Shown: positions 55,014 through 64,000 of the stretch, in pieces
How positions within the stretch are numbered: position 1 is the stretch's first letter
Layout of the letters: every line of letters starts with the position of its first letter
Source of the DNA: Hexactinellida sp. DTS-2022
Taxonomy: Eukaryota > Porifera > Hexactinellida
Assembly: GCA_028753945.1 (NCBI GenBank)
Contig: JAPNXP010000002.1
Location: 2,790,001-2,854,000, forward strand
Direction: 5' to 3'
Length of the DNA stretch: 64,000 bases
Made by a program: the position numbers and the translations under genes
The notes under the pieces: model-generated
The model's input: only the letters and a program-made list of their open reading frames with translations
Told to the model about the DNA's origin: nothing
Databases searched by the model: none

Positions 55014-55640
55014 TTACATTTTTTCCCTCGGAACTAAAGCAAGATGTAGCCTGGGTGAGATAAGTGCAAAAATCATTTTCAAGACCGAAGGAGAATACAA
55101 CTTATCTAATGTATGGACATGTGGTAGAGTAATACATTCTAAACCCTGAAGATAGATATAACAAGCTGGAGAAATGAGATGAGTCTTAATGGACATAATT
55201 TGTGTTATTATATTGTATCTTCGCCTGTTTTTAGGAATAAATGTATTATCTAATTGACAGAGGATAAATTGGAGCTTAGCTCAATCTGAAGAATTGTATG
55301 TAGGTCCGTCGATACGCGCTAAATCATCAATAACATTATTTATATGTTTTTTGGCAAGAGGAATATTGTATGAATGTGAGTTACAACTAGAATCAGAGAC
55401 AGATTTTAAGGAGATTTCATGCAGTATAGATTCAATTTATCGAATATCATTAATTGAATTTACCGTAAGGGGAATAATTTGTCCATGGAACCAGGCGGAT
55501 ACAGATAAAAAATTATATACTTCCAGATATAAATCGACAGAAACAGTCCTATCAACCATATTGGGTTGAATGAACCTAGTATTATGATTATCAGGATGCC
55601 ATACTAACCAATTATCAGGTAATGCAATCAAGATTAAGGC
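55014..55640 (-). pseudogene. P-type transposase middle region, copy D
   Basis: Frame 55,631-55,437 (IALPDNWLVWHPDNHNTRFI) with a HINNVIDDLARIDGP block further on at about 55,330-55,370, then 55,196-55,014 (GLECITLPHVHTLDKLYSPS). These match the region between THAP linker and DDE core in P/THAP9 proteins. Two or three in-frame stops separate the pieces; some could be in introns. Confidence 0.7.
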
Positions 55641-56254
55641 TCGACCCGCAAGTTGAAAATGTAATTCTATTTAATGTTATAAAACTAAGATTTTTGTTTA
55701 ATTGCATATTTAACAAGCTCTATATGTGTGGAGTATTCACTGAAAGTTTCATTCAGAAATTCCAAATACATTTGGAAATATCAACACATGAAGTACATTC
55801 TTCTCCATATTAATGTAAAGATTTTAAAAGTAATTTAAAGATTTTTTTATTCAAAGTGATGGCAACATGCGCAAGTCTAGAAAAAAATTCCATTAAGTAT
55901 TACATGTTTTCTGGATTTAGCATTATTCTATATATACTTGTAGATAACCTAAGGCTGTAAACAACGTTTCAAAAGATTAAAAGAATTGTTATAAGAATTT
56001 GAATCAGAAAAATGCATGATAACCATGAGTCATTGACTAGATTTCACTTTCAAGACTAATAATTCATAGAGTATGCATTAATTTGATAGAAAAATAGCGT
56101 TAGATTATACACTAGTATATCTATTGAAGAAATAAACCAGAATCAGCGCTTAATCTTCTGTGGTTTAATTGTTACAACTGCGCACTTATTTCAGTCAGGT
56201 ATAGGTATTTAATATTACGCAATATGGAACTATAATCAATCACTCGAGCGAATA
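55641..56254. other. Intron-like or eroded part of P-element copy D
   Basis: AT-rich with no recognisable coding blocks; lies between the THAP/linker exon and the middle region. Confidence 0.4.
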
Positions 56255-56845
56255 TTATTCGAAATCAATTCTGATGGTGGATTTGTTATGAGTATAGTGT
56301 AGGCTTTTACTGATATAACTATGGATTTGAATGGTACAAAAAATTTCAACTTGCGACTCGAGCCTTAACTTAGCTTTTAGATCCTGTAGATTTCTGATGA
56401 CGTACTTATGTTTCTCCTCACTCTCAGATAGTAAGCTAAGCTGTAGTGTCCGATTCATCAATTCTTCTTCTTTTGCGTCATACGACAAGCGAGTCCGTTT
56501 GGTTGTTGTGGTAGAAGAGTAGTAGGATGGACAACCAGGAAGTAAGCAGGGAACTGCGCCGTCTCTCAACTTGGGATTTGCACGAGGTATTTCGTGAAAG
56601 TTCCGTCTCCATTGGGAACCTTGTGAGAAACTTCTACTTCTTCTTCTCGAAAGTGCTTCACGCATACGTTGACTACCTTCAGGTCATCAATATCCTCTCA
56701 GTGAAGAGCCCGTATCCAAGCTTGTCTAGACGTCTGAGTTCTGGTGGATGTTCAGGCATCCTGAATATAGGAACTCTCTCATCTGGGCTGTAGTTACTTC
56801 TGCATCCGGGGGCTGAGCAACTGCTGGGCATAATGTAAATGAATC
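56255..56845 (-). pseudogene. THAP domain and linker of P-element copy D
   Basis: From MPSSCSAPGCRSNYSPDERV (ATG near 56,831) through FRMPEHPPELR, then after a frame change QAWIRAL...EDIDDLKVVNVCVKHF, giving the THAP C-x4-C ... W ... C-x2-H pattern of the DNA-binding finger. After a second frame change comes NPKLRDGAVPCLLPGCPSYY, the end of the domain, then a helix-forming EEELMNRTLQLSLLSESEEK region. Two frameshifts in the domain make this copy non-functional. Confidence 0.85.
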
Positions 56846-56944
56846 TAATAGTTAGAAGTGAATAGCAACAGTAAGTGGACAAGAAAACTACTTTTACAAA
56901 CTTTCAATAAAAAAACTTACAGAATTAGGTAACTTTAAACTAAA

Positions 56945-58701
56945 CAGCAACGACAGACCGAGTATCTATCAATCCTCCCAGGACGGACCACGCGTGTCCG
57001 ACCCCTCCAAGTGGGACCTCCAGTAATTCATCGTCGAACACAAACAATCCTGGCTCAGAACGTGCTGTCTCCGTAAGTGTCCTGCTACCCAATAAACGCC
57101 GACCCAAATCCCAATGCACGATATGTGGATCAACTCACTCTGTGATAAAAGGGAGACTCATTACGCATGGTCCACTCACTAATCGATGTCCAGGCAGTGG
57201 GACAAGTAACTACTCTACACTAAGCCCCGACACCCAGTGCCCAGCAAATAGTCCCGTTCGGGCCATTCCCAGACTAGTAGCAAACTTGCTAAAGGCAACT
57301 CATTACAACACCCCGAATTTTAGATGGGGGGCGCTAGAAGGAGAGGTCTTTGCTACTGCAATTGAAATGGCACAAAACGAAGTGGTGCACTGGAGAAGAA
57401 ACATATTCTCGGTACCCTCTGGAGTTATGGGCAAACGGTATATAAGAGAGATGACCAGACTTTACGACGCACTCGCAGAGAAAACCGCGCTGGAGCCGAT
57501 AGCTATGAGCGCTGCAACCGTACTCCCCATACTACTTCTGCAAAAGCCGCACCAAAGATCGAAATCAAAAGAACATACCAGCTGTTTGACAAGACGTCTT
57601 GAATCGTGGCTGAAAGGAGATATCATCGAACTACTCAATGAAGGCCGCACAATCCAAAATCGCTTAATAGATATGCAGAACCTAGCGAAGAAGAAGGATA
57701 AACTTGAGAAGAGATTTGCCAAACTAATGCTCGCTGGAAAAATACATACAGCATTCAAGCTGCTCTCAAGCGAGGAGGACGGGTTGGGAATCCTACCCCT
57801 CAACACGACCATCACTCAAGGAGAAGGGGACAGAACGTGGAACAGTACAGTCAAGGAGATTCAAGAAAGCAAACACCCGGCCGCTAGCGAAATGCTCCCC
57901 GAGGCAATGGAGCCCAATCTCGATCAGAAAACTAATGTTCACCCAGTTATTTTTGAAAGTATAGATGGAACCTGCATTCGATCAGCTGCTTTGTACTGCA
58001 GTGGGAGTGCAGGCCATTCTCAGATAGATGCAGATGCATGGCGAAGACTGTGTACATCTTTCAATATCGCATCTACCGACCTTTGTAACACACTTGCGAA
58101 ATTCGCAAGGAGACTATGCACTGAGGATATTGACCAAAGTGCTCTCAGATCCTTTCTAGCATGTAGGCTTGTTCCACTTGACAAGAACCCAGGAGTGCGC
58201 CCCGTCGGAATATGTGGGGTAGCACGTCGAATAATCAGCAAGGCCATTCTTAAAGTTATCGGGAAAGATATACAGGAAATAGCCGGAACATTACAACTCT
58301 GCGCAGGTCAACCAGCAGGAATTGAAGCTGCAATTCACAGCATGCGCCAAACATACGAGGATGAACGAAGCGATGCTCTACTTTTAGTTGACGCATCGAA
58401 CGCGTTTAACCAACTAAATAGACGTGCTGCCTCATATAAGACAAGAATATTATGCCCTACACTAGCACAAGTACTACAAAATATCTATGGCAGCCCAGCA
58501 GAGCTATACACAGGTGGGGAAACATTATACTCGAGGGAAGGCACGACGCAGGGCGACCCCCTCGCAATGCTAATGTATGCCATTGGTACACTTCCCCTAA
58601 TTCGCAAACTGAAACGCGCTCAGGCAAAACAAGTTTGGTATGCAGATGTGCCACCTGCGGAGGCAGGCTACAGCGAGTCAAGGCATGGTGGGACCAGTTA
58701 A
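56945..58701 (+). pseudogene. RLE-LINE protein, N-terminal zinc finger and reverse transcriptase
   Basis: Open from about 56,945, so the GTG at 57,142 is not the start. Residues before it include CTICGSTHSVIKGRLITHGP and RCPGSG, a C-x2-C ... H ... C finger. Then a helical domain (ALEPIAMSAATVLPILLLQK), and RT motifs: KNPGVRPVGICGVARRIISK, LLLVDASNAFNQLNR (motif A Asp), REGTTQGDPLAMLMYAI (motif B) and VWYAD (motif C). A 2-bp deletion directly after YAD at about 58,648 shifts the frame; the second Asp is the lost residue. The remaining 17 residues to 58,701 are out of frame. Confidence 0.9.
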
Positions 58702-59335
58702 ATAAAGCTGGTCCTACATTTGGATACCTGCCAAACTCGAGCAAGACATGGCTTGTCGTAAAAGAAACGAAGAAAGCTGAAGCCGAAGCAATTTTCAACG
58801 GGACCGGGATCAACATCACCTGTCAAGGAAGAAAACTACTCGGTTCCGCCGTATGAACAGAAGCTTTTGTACGATCTTACGTGGAAAACAAAATTGATGC
58901 GTTCAGATTAGAACTCTCTAAAATAGCCGAGATAGCCAAAACACAACCTCCTTCAGCATACGCTGCCCTTACGCATGGAGTATCTGCGAAATGGCTGTTC
59001 ATTAGTAGAACCACACCGAGCATAGCAGACTTATTCGCCCCGCTGGAGCTAACCATCCAAGAGCAGCTGATACCAAAAATGACGGGAGGGATACAGTGAA
59101 CCACCAGGAGCGTAAGATTATCGCACTCCCTATACGCCTAGGAAGACTTGACCTAAATTTCCCTACACTGACCTCAGATCTGGAATATAAAAACTCGCGC
59201 CTAATATCTTTCCCATTAACTGAAAAAATTATCGCACAGGAGGAGAACTATACAGAAATCCGGATGAAGTTCGCAACGCACAACTGGAGATGCATAAGAC
59301 GAAACGCTTTGCCGCCAAGACAGCATCACTAGAGT
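58640..59335 (+). pseudogene. RLE-LINE protein, RT thumb and connector
   Basis: After the shift: ATCGGRLQRVKAWWDQLNKA, GPTFGYLPNSSKTWLVVKET, a TGA at 58,854-58,856, then TEAFVRSYVENKIDAFRLEL and the ...IQEQLIPKMTGGI block. Frame changes near 59,097 lead to MNHQERKIIALPIRLGRLDL and NSRLISFPLTEKIIAQEENY, and another near 59,285 leads on. All are standard for this LINE type between RT and endonuclease. Confidence 0.85.
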
Positions 59336-60157
59336 TGAAATCTCGGCAGAATGAAAAAGGACAGCGAATGCTAGAACTCGCATCTGAAAAGGCCGCCTCA
59401 AACTGGTCAACGACAATTCCCTTGGAACGCTACAATTTCGACTTGCATAAAGGTGCTTTCCGAGATGGCCTAAGCTTAAGATATGGATGGAAACATAAAC
59501 ACCTACCGTCCCTTTGCGCATGTAACCATCCGTTCTCGGTGGATCACGCTTTCTCCTGCCCGATAGGCGGGTACCCAATAATCCGCTACAAAGAGTTAAG
59601 AAACCTCACCGCGGATCTCTTACGTAAAGCAGGATGTAGGGATGTAACAGCAGAACATGTACTACAAGACCTTGAAGGAGAGAGAATGGCCTACAGCACA
59701 GCCAACACTCAAGACGGAGCACGACTCGACGTTCGTGCAGCCGGCTTCTGGGGTGGACAGTTTGAACGAGCATTTTTTGATGTAAGGGTTTCCAACCCAT
59801 ACGCTCCGAAAAACAGCACCACACAGATGCGCCAGGTATACCCGTCACACGAAATTGAGAAAAATCGGAAATACCATCAAAGAGTAATAGAAGTGGAAAG
59901 AGCCTCTTTCACACCGCTTATTTTCTCTGCTACTAGCGGCATGAGCAGAACAACAACAATTGTGTATAGCGGGGATGATCGCGGAAAAGCTAGATCAATC
60001 CTACTCCATCACCATGAATTGGATAAGGACCCAACTATATTTCTTCCTAATACGCTCAGCAGTCATGTGCTTGCGAGGCAGCCGCACAAGGAGAAGAACA
60101 ACCCCGGAACAACCAACAGATCTAATCACGGCTGAGAGCAGATGTGGGGTCTACTAG
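59290..60157 (+). pseudogene. RLE-LINE protein, CCHC and restriction-like endonuclease
   Basis: 281-codon frame. CACNHPFSVDHAFSC at about 59,515-59,560 is the C-x-C-x7-H-x4-C zinc motif that precedes the endonuclease. Then GARLDVRAAGFWGGQFERAF and FDVRVSNPYA, whose Asp residues form the PD-(D/E)xK-like active site. FTPLIFSATSGMSR follows. A last frameshift near 59,960 moves the true C-terminus to 59,960-60,157: MIAEKLDQSYSITMNWIRTQ and IRSAVMCLRGSRTRRR. Confidence 0.9.
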
Positions 60158-60315
60158 ATAACTACTGCACATTACTACACTACACTTTCACACACTTCAT
60201 AATTTTACTATTACTTCTTATTAGCACTGTTATTTTAGTAATGCACTTAATTAAACACCAAACTGGAAAAAATAAAAAATTTAACATATTAGAAAACTTA
60301 TTGTAACAGTAAGCT

Positions 60316-60842
60316 AGTCTCTAGCTATCATACTTTTCTTATTTGAGCAATGTTGTATAATTGGAACCAAAATGCCTCAATGAGAAACCAATATTAATTG
60401 AAAATCAGGCGATTAGTATACATCAAAGCGTTATTTTTTGAAATGCGTTGATATCAAGTTGATTTGAGCCTATACCCATTTAATACACACTCTTACACCT
60501 TGCGTGACACACTCGCTTTTTTGTATTATTTATTACTTTCAATAATACAGGAGTGACTTGTTGGAATTTTTTGAAAATCACCATATTTCGATATTCCTCA
60601 AGCATTCCAATTGGTTTCAAAGTTTATTTCGCTAATCGAAGTCTGTCATGCAATGTATACTAGTATGTACTAATTTAGTATAGTCTCAAATCAACTTCAA
60701 AACAACGCATTTCATAAAATATTGCTCTGATGTACACTAATCTCCAGATTTTCAATTTAATATTGGTTTCTCATTGAGGCATTTTAGTTTCAATGGCACA
60801 AACATTGCTCAAATAAGAAAAGTATGATAGCTAGAGACAAGA
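60316..60842. mobile_element. Inverted-repeat element with ~165-bp arms
   Basis: GTCTCTAGCTATCATACTTT at 60,317 and AAAGTATGATAGCTAGAGAC at 60,820 pair, and further blocks (GCCTCAATGAGAAACCAATA / TATTGGTTTCTCATTGAGGC) pair in order. Arms about 60,316-60,480 and 60,665-60,842, spacer ~185 bp. No target duplication recognised; class unknown. Confidence 0.85.
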
Positions 60843-60924
60843 ACTTTGTGTTATATGATAGCTATCATGTTAGAGTAGATAAAATAGCAATAAACAGAAA
60901 TTCTTTGGTTCAGGGTTCCATAGC

Positions 60925-61560
60925 CAATCCTTAGCGACGCGAAGCCTTGAAAGCATTCTTCGCAGCTTGTTCCCAATCTGACATTGTACTCGTCGGTTGG
61001 AATTGAGGGAAAAGGCTTTGTATTTTCCATATAACTGCTGTATAAAGTCCCTCCTCTTTCGACGTCATCAGGCAATGTATAGCTAGAAGGCAATGTCTAC
61101 CAACACACAATAAAATTGTCCATAGTTGGTAGAATTGATTAGGGACTGTTTGGAATGTCCCATCGAATTGAACGTCATTAATAACTGATATGAAAGGATA
61201 GAGCTTGTCGCTGAAAAATATCATATTAATTCCTTCACTTGACATCACAGAAGCTTTGAAACGTCCTGAGTATATTGTAGTGGGGAGTAATTCAGAAAAT
61301 TATAATGCTGTAGCAGGAATTTTTGTCTGTAACTTTCTTCTCGAAAGGAACATTGATGACTCACACTCCCTAAAAGAAATAAGTAAAGATGATAGATCTA
61401 ATCTCGTGACATCATCAAACACTTTTCCTAGGTTATCATTAGAATTTTTGGCCTCTGTCTTGAATATTTTTCAATTGGTGAATTTCCGCTCAATAATCTT
61501 CAATCGAGTGATTATGCTGAGAAATTGGATGAATTAAATCTGATTGAAAATTTAATTTGG
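60925..61560 (-). pseudogene. Second MULE transposase relic
   Basis: Minus strand: LGKVFDDVTRLDLSSL and CESSMFLSRRKLQTKIPATA (61,330-61,430), then the 105-codon frame 61,248-60,931: VINDVQFDGTFQTVPNQFYQ, LWTILLCVGRHCLLAIHCLM and TMSDWEQAAKNAFKASRR. Collinear with the MULE at 3.7-4.2 kb, but keeps the catalytic Asp in FDGTF. FLYWCH and C-terminal parts are missing. The right neighbour is the LINE below and the left neighbour the inverted-repeat element. Confidence 0.85.
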
Positions 61561-61731
61561 ATGTCCCTTTGCACCCATTCCTGAAGAGAGAACATCTTAA
61601 ATATAACTGTTTGTTTTAGTTCTGCAAAGAAATATTTGTACCCGCTAAAGATGTAAAACTTTCCCTCCGATGCGTCTATATCCATCTATGTGATATTCCA
61701 TTAATGACTATTGTAATTAGACCTTGCAAAG

Positions 61732-62120
61732 ATTACCCTTTTATATAATTTATTTGGTTGTTATTTATTGTTAACAGACTGTTATCCAAATATATAGCGA
61801 CTCCCCCAAATCTACGATGATTTCTTGAACTAAAGTATCCATCATATCCAGAAATTTTGAGGTCTTTATCTGAGCTAAACCAAGTTTCTGTTACCACAGC
61901 CAGATTAGCCTTCTCTTCTAATAAAATATGTTCTAATTCCTTGCTTTTATTGCAAAGGGATCTTGAATTTGTATAAACATTTCTTATATCATGAATTTTA
62001 ACTATACCATCTGGATAATCAAAATTTAGTAAATTGAAACAAACATTGTCAGGGCAAATTTTGGGAACGGGTATTTCTAAACGATCACTACATCCAAAGG
62101 AACAAGTGAATGTTTACTCG
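61732..62120 (-). pseudogene. LINE ORF2 fragment: AP-like endonuclease N-terminus
   Basis: Open frame without a Met start: SFGCSDRLEIPVPKICPDNV, then NVYTNSRSLCNKSKELEHIL, ANLAVVTETWFSSDKDLKIS and GYDGYFSSRNHRRFGGVAIY, ending LDNSLLTINNNQ before a TAA at about 61,732. N-x-RSL-NK ... TETW ... GY ... GGVAIY is the signature of the APE-type endonuclease of CR1/L2/Jockey-class LINEs; the Glu in TETW is catalytic. Confidence 0.8.
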
Positions 62121-62186
62121 AACCGTTCCCCAAATGAATCAATCACTATTAGAGCTGTATTCCACAATAGAATCCCCCTTCCTGAC

Positions 62187-62377
62187 CAGGGTATATTATA
62201 AGCCCATTTTTTTATTCCTGGCCCATTTTTTTATTCCTATTTTCATTTTTTACTCCCTTGAATAGTGAGTTTTTATCGTCTGATATCCATTTCAAGATTC
62301 CATTTCTACCGAAAATCCATTTTTTTATTCCACGAAAACATTAAAAAACTTTTTTTTAATCCTTATAAAATACTCTG
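62187..62377 (+). mobile_element. hAT-type short element, family H2 copy 2
   Basis: Ends CAGGGTATATTATAAG and CCTTATAAAATACTCTG. Perfect 8-bp duplication TTCCTGAC at 62,179-62,186 and 62,378-62,385. 191 bp, near identical to 41,220-41,411, so both are recent. Confidence 0.95.
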
Positions 62378-62389
62378 TTCCTGACCCAC

Positions 62390-62882
62390 CTTTTATCGGG
62401 TTCACTGGATATCTTATACACGTACTGTAATTTCTGCCATAGTTCATTCTGCATAACTCTTTCCTTAATAGTCAGATCTGGTTTTATAAATACTTTATGA
62501 AGTTTCGGATGGTTTTTGAGTGTATAAGAGTTTGCTATAATCTTTTGTCAATGAATGTAGAGTCTAATTTTATCCTCATTGGTCTGGGTTGGCCTTCATT
62601 TATGATTCTACCCAGCCGACAAATATCTAATATTTTAGGCTTTAGTTTTAAATGTTCAGCTATTGAGAGTAGCTCTTTAGAACAGTCTGCGAGTTGAACA
62701 TCCTCAGACATTCCATATACAATTTGGTTATTTTCTCTTGACTGCCTGTCCTTTTCATCCTCACAAGCGTATATTTTATTATTCTCTTCCTCTTTCAGGA
62801 TCTTTCGTAACTGGTCAGAAGAATCCTCCTTTCCAGTCGGTGATTCAATGTAGGCTTTTAAAGTAGAACAATTCTCGGTCAT
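62390..62882 (-). pseudogene. LINE ORF1-like protein
   Basis: Frame 62,882-62,535 (115 codons): an acidic/basic helical N-terminus, then NNQIVYGMSEDVQLADCSKE, HLKLKPKILDICRLGRIINE and GQPRPMRIKLDSTFIDKRL. In the next frame it continues KIIANSYTLKNHPKLHKVFI, KPDLTIKERVMQNELWQKL. R-x-NN-x-I-x-G ... C-RLGR ... RP-x-x-VK ... DLT-x-x-ER-x-x is the typical core of ORF1 nucleic-acid-binding proteins of invertebrate LINEs. One frameshift near 62,540. Confidence 0.75.
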
Positions 62883-62899
62883 GACAGATAAATCTCCTC

Positions 62900-63229
62900 A
62901 AGGCTCGACCCACACCTTCAGAGAAAATAAACTACTTCCAATTAGTTAGGTTTTATTGCTTATTACGATAGGTCTATATGTTGTGTATATTCCCTGAAAA
63001 TTTAATCCGGAAATATTAAATACTTTAGGAGATATGGAACTGAAACCAAAACATCGCAATATTAATGTCCGAATTTTCGAAATGTTTTCAAGAATCAAAA
63101 CCTCTCCAACATGTACACGCTTGCAGATGAAATCTAATAAGTTATTGATGATCTGAGAAAAATGCATTATTTAGATAGTATTGTTACTTAATTAGCCCCT
63201 TTGAAGCTCAGATGTCCCTTTAAAGTCTA
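62900..63229. other. AT-rich stretch without a supported gene
   Basis: The 73-codon minus frame at 62,946 shows no domain; its GEVLILENISKIRTLILRCF segment may be an eroded ORF1 region, but this is not convincing. Confidence 0.35.
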
Positions 63230-63902
63230 TCTACCTGTTCTAGTTATTCAACGATAATACATTTTCTATGCCTAACTTGAAAACTTTTTGAGATAATGAT
63301 ATTATTAACTTCCATAATTTCGATTTTATAGGGCTTCCAGTTTTCTGCTAATACAAAAGTCCCATTGGGGGATTTCTTCATACTCCACCTGATAAGTGTG
63401 TGGTTTTTAAGATCAATATTAGCTAAAGACCTGTACTGTGTGTTCTATCAGATAGATCATCGATATGGGCGGTTGGTGGGCGGTTTAGAATTTTGATAAG
63501 ATCTAAATAATAAATATTGCGACCTTTTGAAACCAAAGAATGAATAAAAAGGTCATCTTTTTTTGCGAAATTTGATAAAATGTTTGAAAAAGAAAATTCC
63601 AAGTCATAATTCAAAAATGTAAACCGTCTACCAACTCCGTACGCTTATAATCTTTAAATATTTATTCTGATAACAAACATTGATGGCCGCATTGCCAAAT
63701 TACCGCATAATATCGACCACCACTTTTGGAAATCGCCCTATGGGAGATTTGTATTAGCCAAATTTTGAAACCGACAAAAAATAAAAAGTATAATAGATAG
63801 GGACATTTTCTTTTTGGTTTATTGCTTTGTATCGTATAGGTATCTATTTCTCACAATTACAGTTTAATACAAGAACTTTCATTCACGTGGGGTAATTTAA
63901 CC
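63230..63902 (+). mobile_element. TTAA-family T3 copy 2
   Basis: Right end GGGTAATTTAACC with TTAA at 63,903-63,906. The body matches 29,645-30,176 (ACCACTTTTGGAAATC, CCTATGGGAGATTTGTATTA). The left end is eroded and was not located exactly. Confidence 0.75.
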
Positions 63903-64000
63903 TTAAGTCAAGTTACAATGAATAAGTAATTCAATTTTGGGAGCATTCGGTGTTATATTTTTTTAGTTAAGTTTCATGCGGAAATTAGGCCAACGACGGC

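Larger units (their letters stand above)
53805..56900 (-). mobile_element. P-element copy D, nearly full length
   Basis: On the minus strand: THAP domain (56,840-56,560), linker with coiled-coil-like helix (56,480-56,260), THAP9/P-type middle region (55,640-55,014), DDE transposase core (55,005-54,481) and C-terminal region (54,441-53,805). About 3.1 kb. The open frames stack in the right order with few breaks, so this is the youngest or best-kept of the four P copies. The shared ATAGTAGGCTATG tail of copies A-C was not found below 53,805. Confidence 0.9.
56940..60310 (+). mobile_element. LINE with reverse transcriptase and restriction-like endonuclease
   Basis: One long reading frame broken into a few pieces: N-terminal zinc finger, reverse transcriptase, C-terminal CCHC and PD-(D/E)xK-type endonuclease, then an AT-rich 3' UTR to about 60,308. 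The layout is that of early-branching RLE-bearing LINEs (CRE/R2/NeSL/Utopia-type); I cannot name the clade. Its GC is much higher than the flanks. Damage is light: about four frameshifts and one stop. No target-site clue was found, since the left side abuts the P element and the right side an inverted-repeat element. Confidence 0.9.
61730..62900 (-). mobile_element. APE-type LINE fragment (ORF1 plus endonuclease), split by a hAT element
   Basis: Minus strand: ORF1 (62,882-62,390) and the endonuclease start of ORF2 (62,120-61,732). The hAT element at 62,187-62,377 lies between them. Truncated at the 3' side: no reverse transcriptase follows before the MULE at 61.56 kb. Clade is uncertain (CR1/Jockey/L2-like). 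Confidence 0.75.

Noticed and set aside
57462-57815. Minus-strand ORFs in the LINE (also 58,020, 58,457, 59,216, 59,606)
   Set aside because: Shadows of the high-GC LINE reading frame.

Overview
This is eukaryotic, almost certainly invertebrate animal, nuclear DNA. It is strongly AT-rich, has no bacterial gene packing, and is filled with animal-type mobile elements: P/THAP, Mutator with a FLYWCH finger, a Transib/RAG1-like transposase, hAT-, piggyBac- and pogo-type short elements, LINEs of two classes and tRNA-derived SINEs. I cannot place it more precisely. Cnidarian, arthropod and lophotrochozoan genomes all fit. I see no clearly intact host gene. The only host-gene candidates are an acidic 125-codon reading frame split by a hAT insertion (32,380-33,014) and a PARP catalytic-domain fragment (34,697-35,050).

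Layout. 1-3 kb: an old repeat (1-960, inverted partner at 41.8-42.8 kb), a short conserved-domain relic (1,392-1,694) and another repeat (1.72-2.56 kb). 3.4-6.6 kb: a decayed FLYWCH-MULE transposase followed by an IAP-type RING finger, split twice by TTAA-flanked elements, then two minisatellites. 8.2-19.8 kb: nested non-autonomous elements with readable target-site duplications and a PHD-like remnant at 17.3 kb. 19.8-27.4 kb: two P-element relics flanking a RAG1/Transib-like transposase (20.57-23.53 kb, minus) that carries one hAT element inside another at its first catalytic Asp codon. 27.5-35 kb: short elements, a 662-bp near-perfect palindrome, the interrupted acidic ORF and the PARP fragment. 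35.9-37.6 kb: a third P relic.

38-48.9 kb: the inverted partners of the left-hand repeats, hAT and TTAA elements with SINEs inside, and a GC-rich stretch (43.5-45.5 kb). 49.7-51.3 kb: a second GC-rich, coding-like island I cannot identify. 53.8-56.9 kb: the longest P element (minus), with THAP domain and most of the transposase. 56.9-60.3 kb: a LINE with N-terminal zinc finger, reverse transcriptase and restriction-like endonuclease, lightly damaged. 60.3-64 kb: an inverted-repeat element, a second MULE relic, a LINE with ORF1 and APE-type endonuclease interrupted by a hAT element, and a TTAA element.

There is no operon-like cooperation between genes. What connects the parts is insertion history. 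At least ten insertions can be dated relative to their hosts because target-site duplications or paralogous empty sites are visible.
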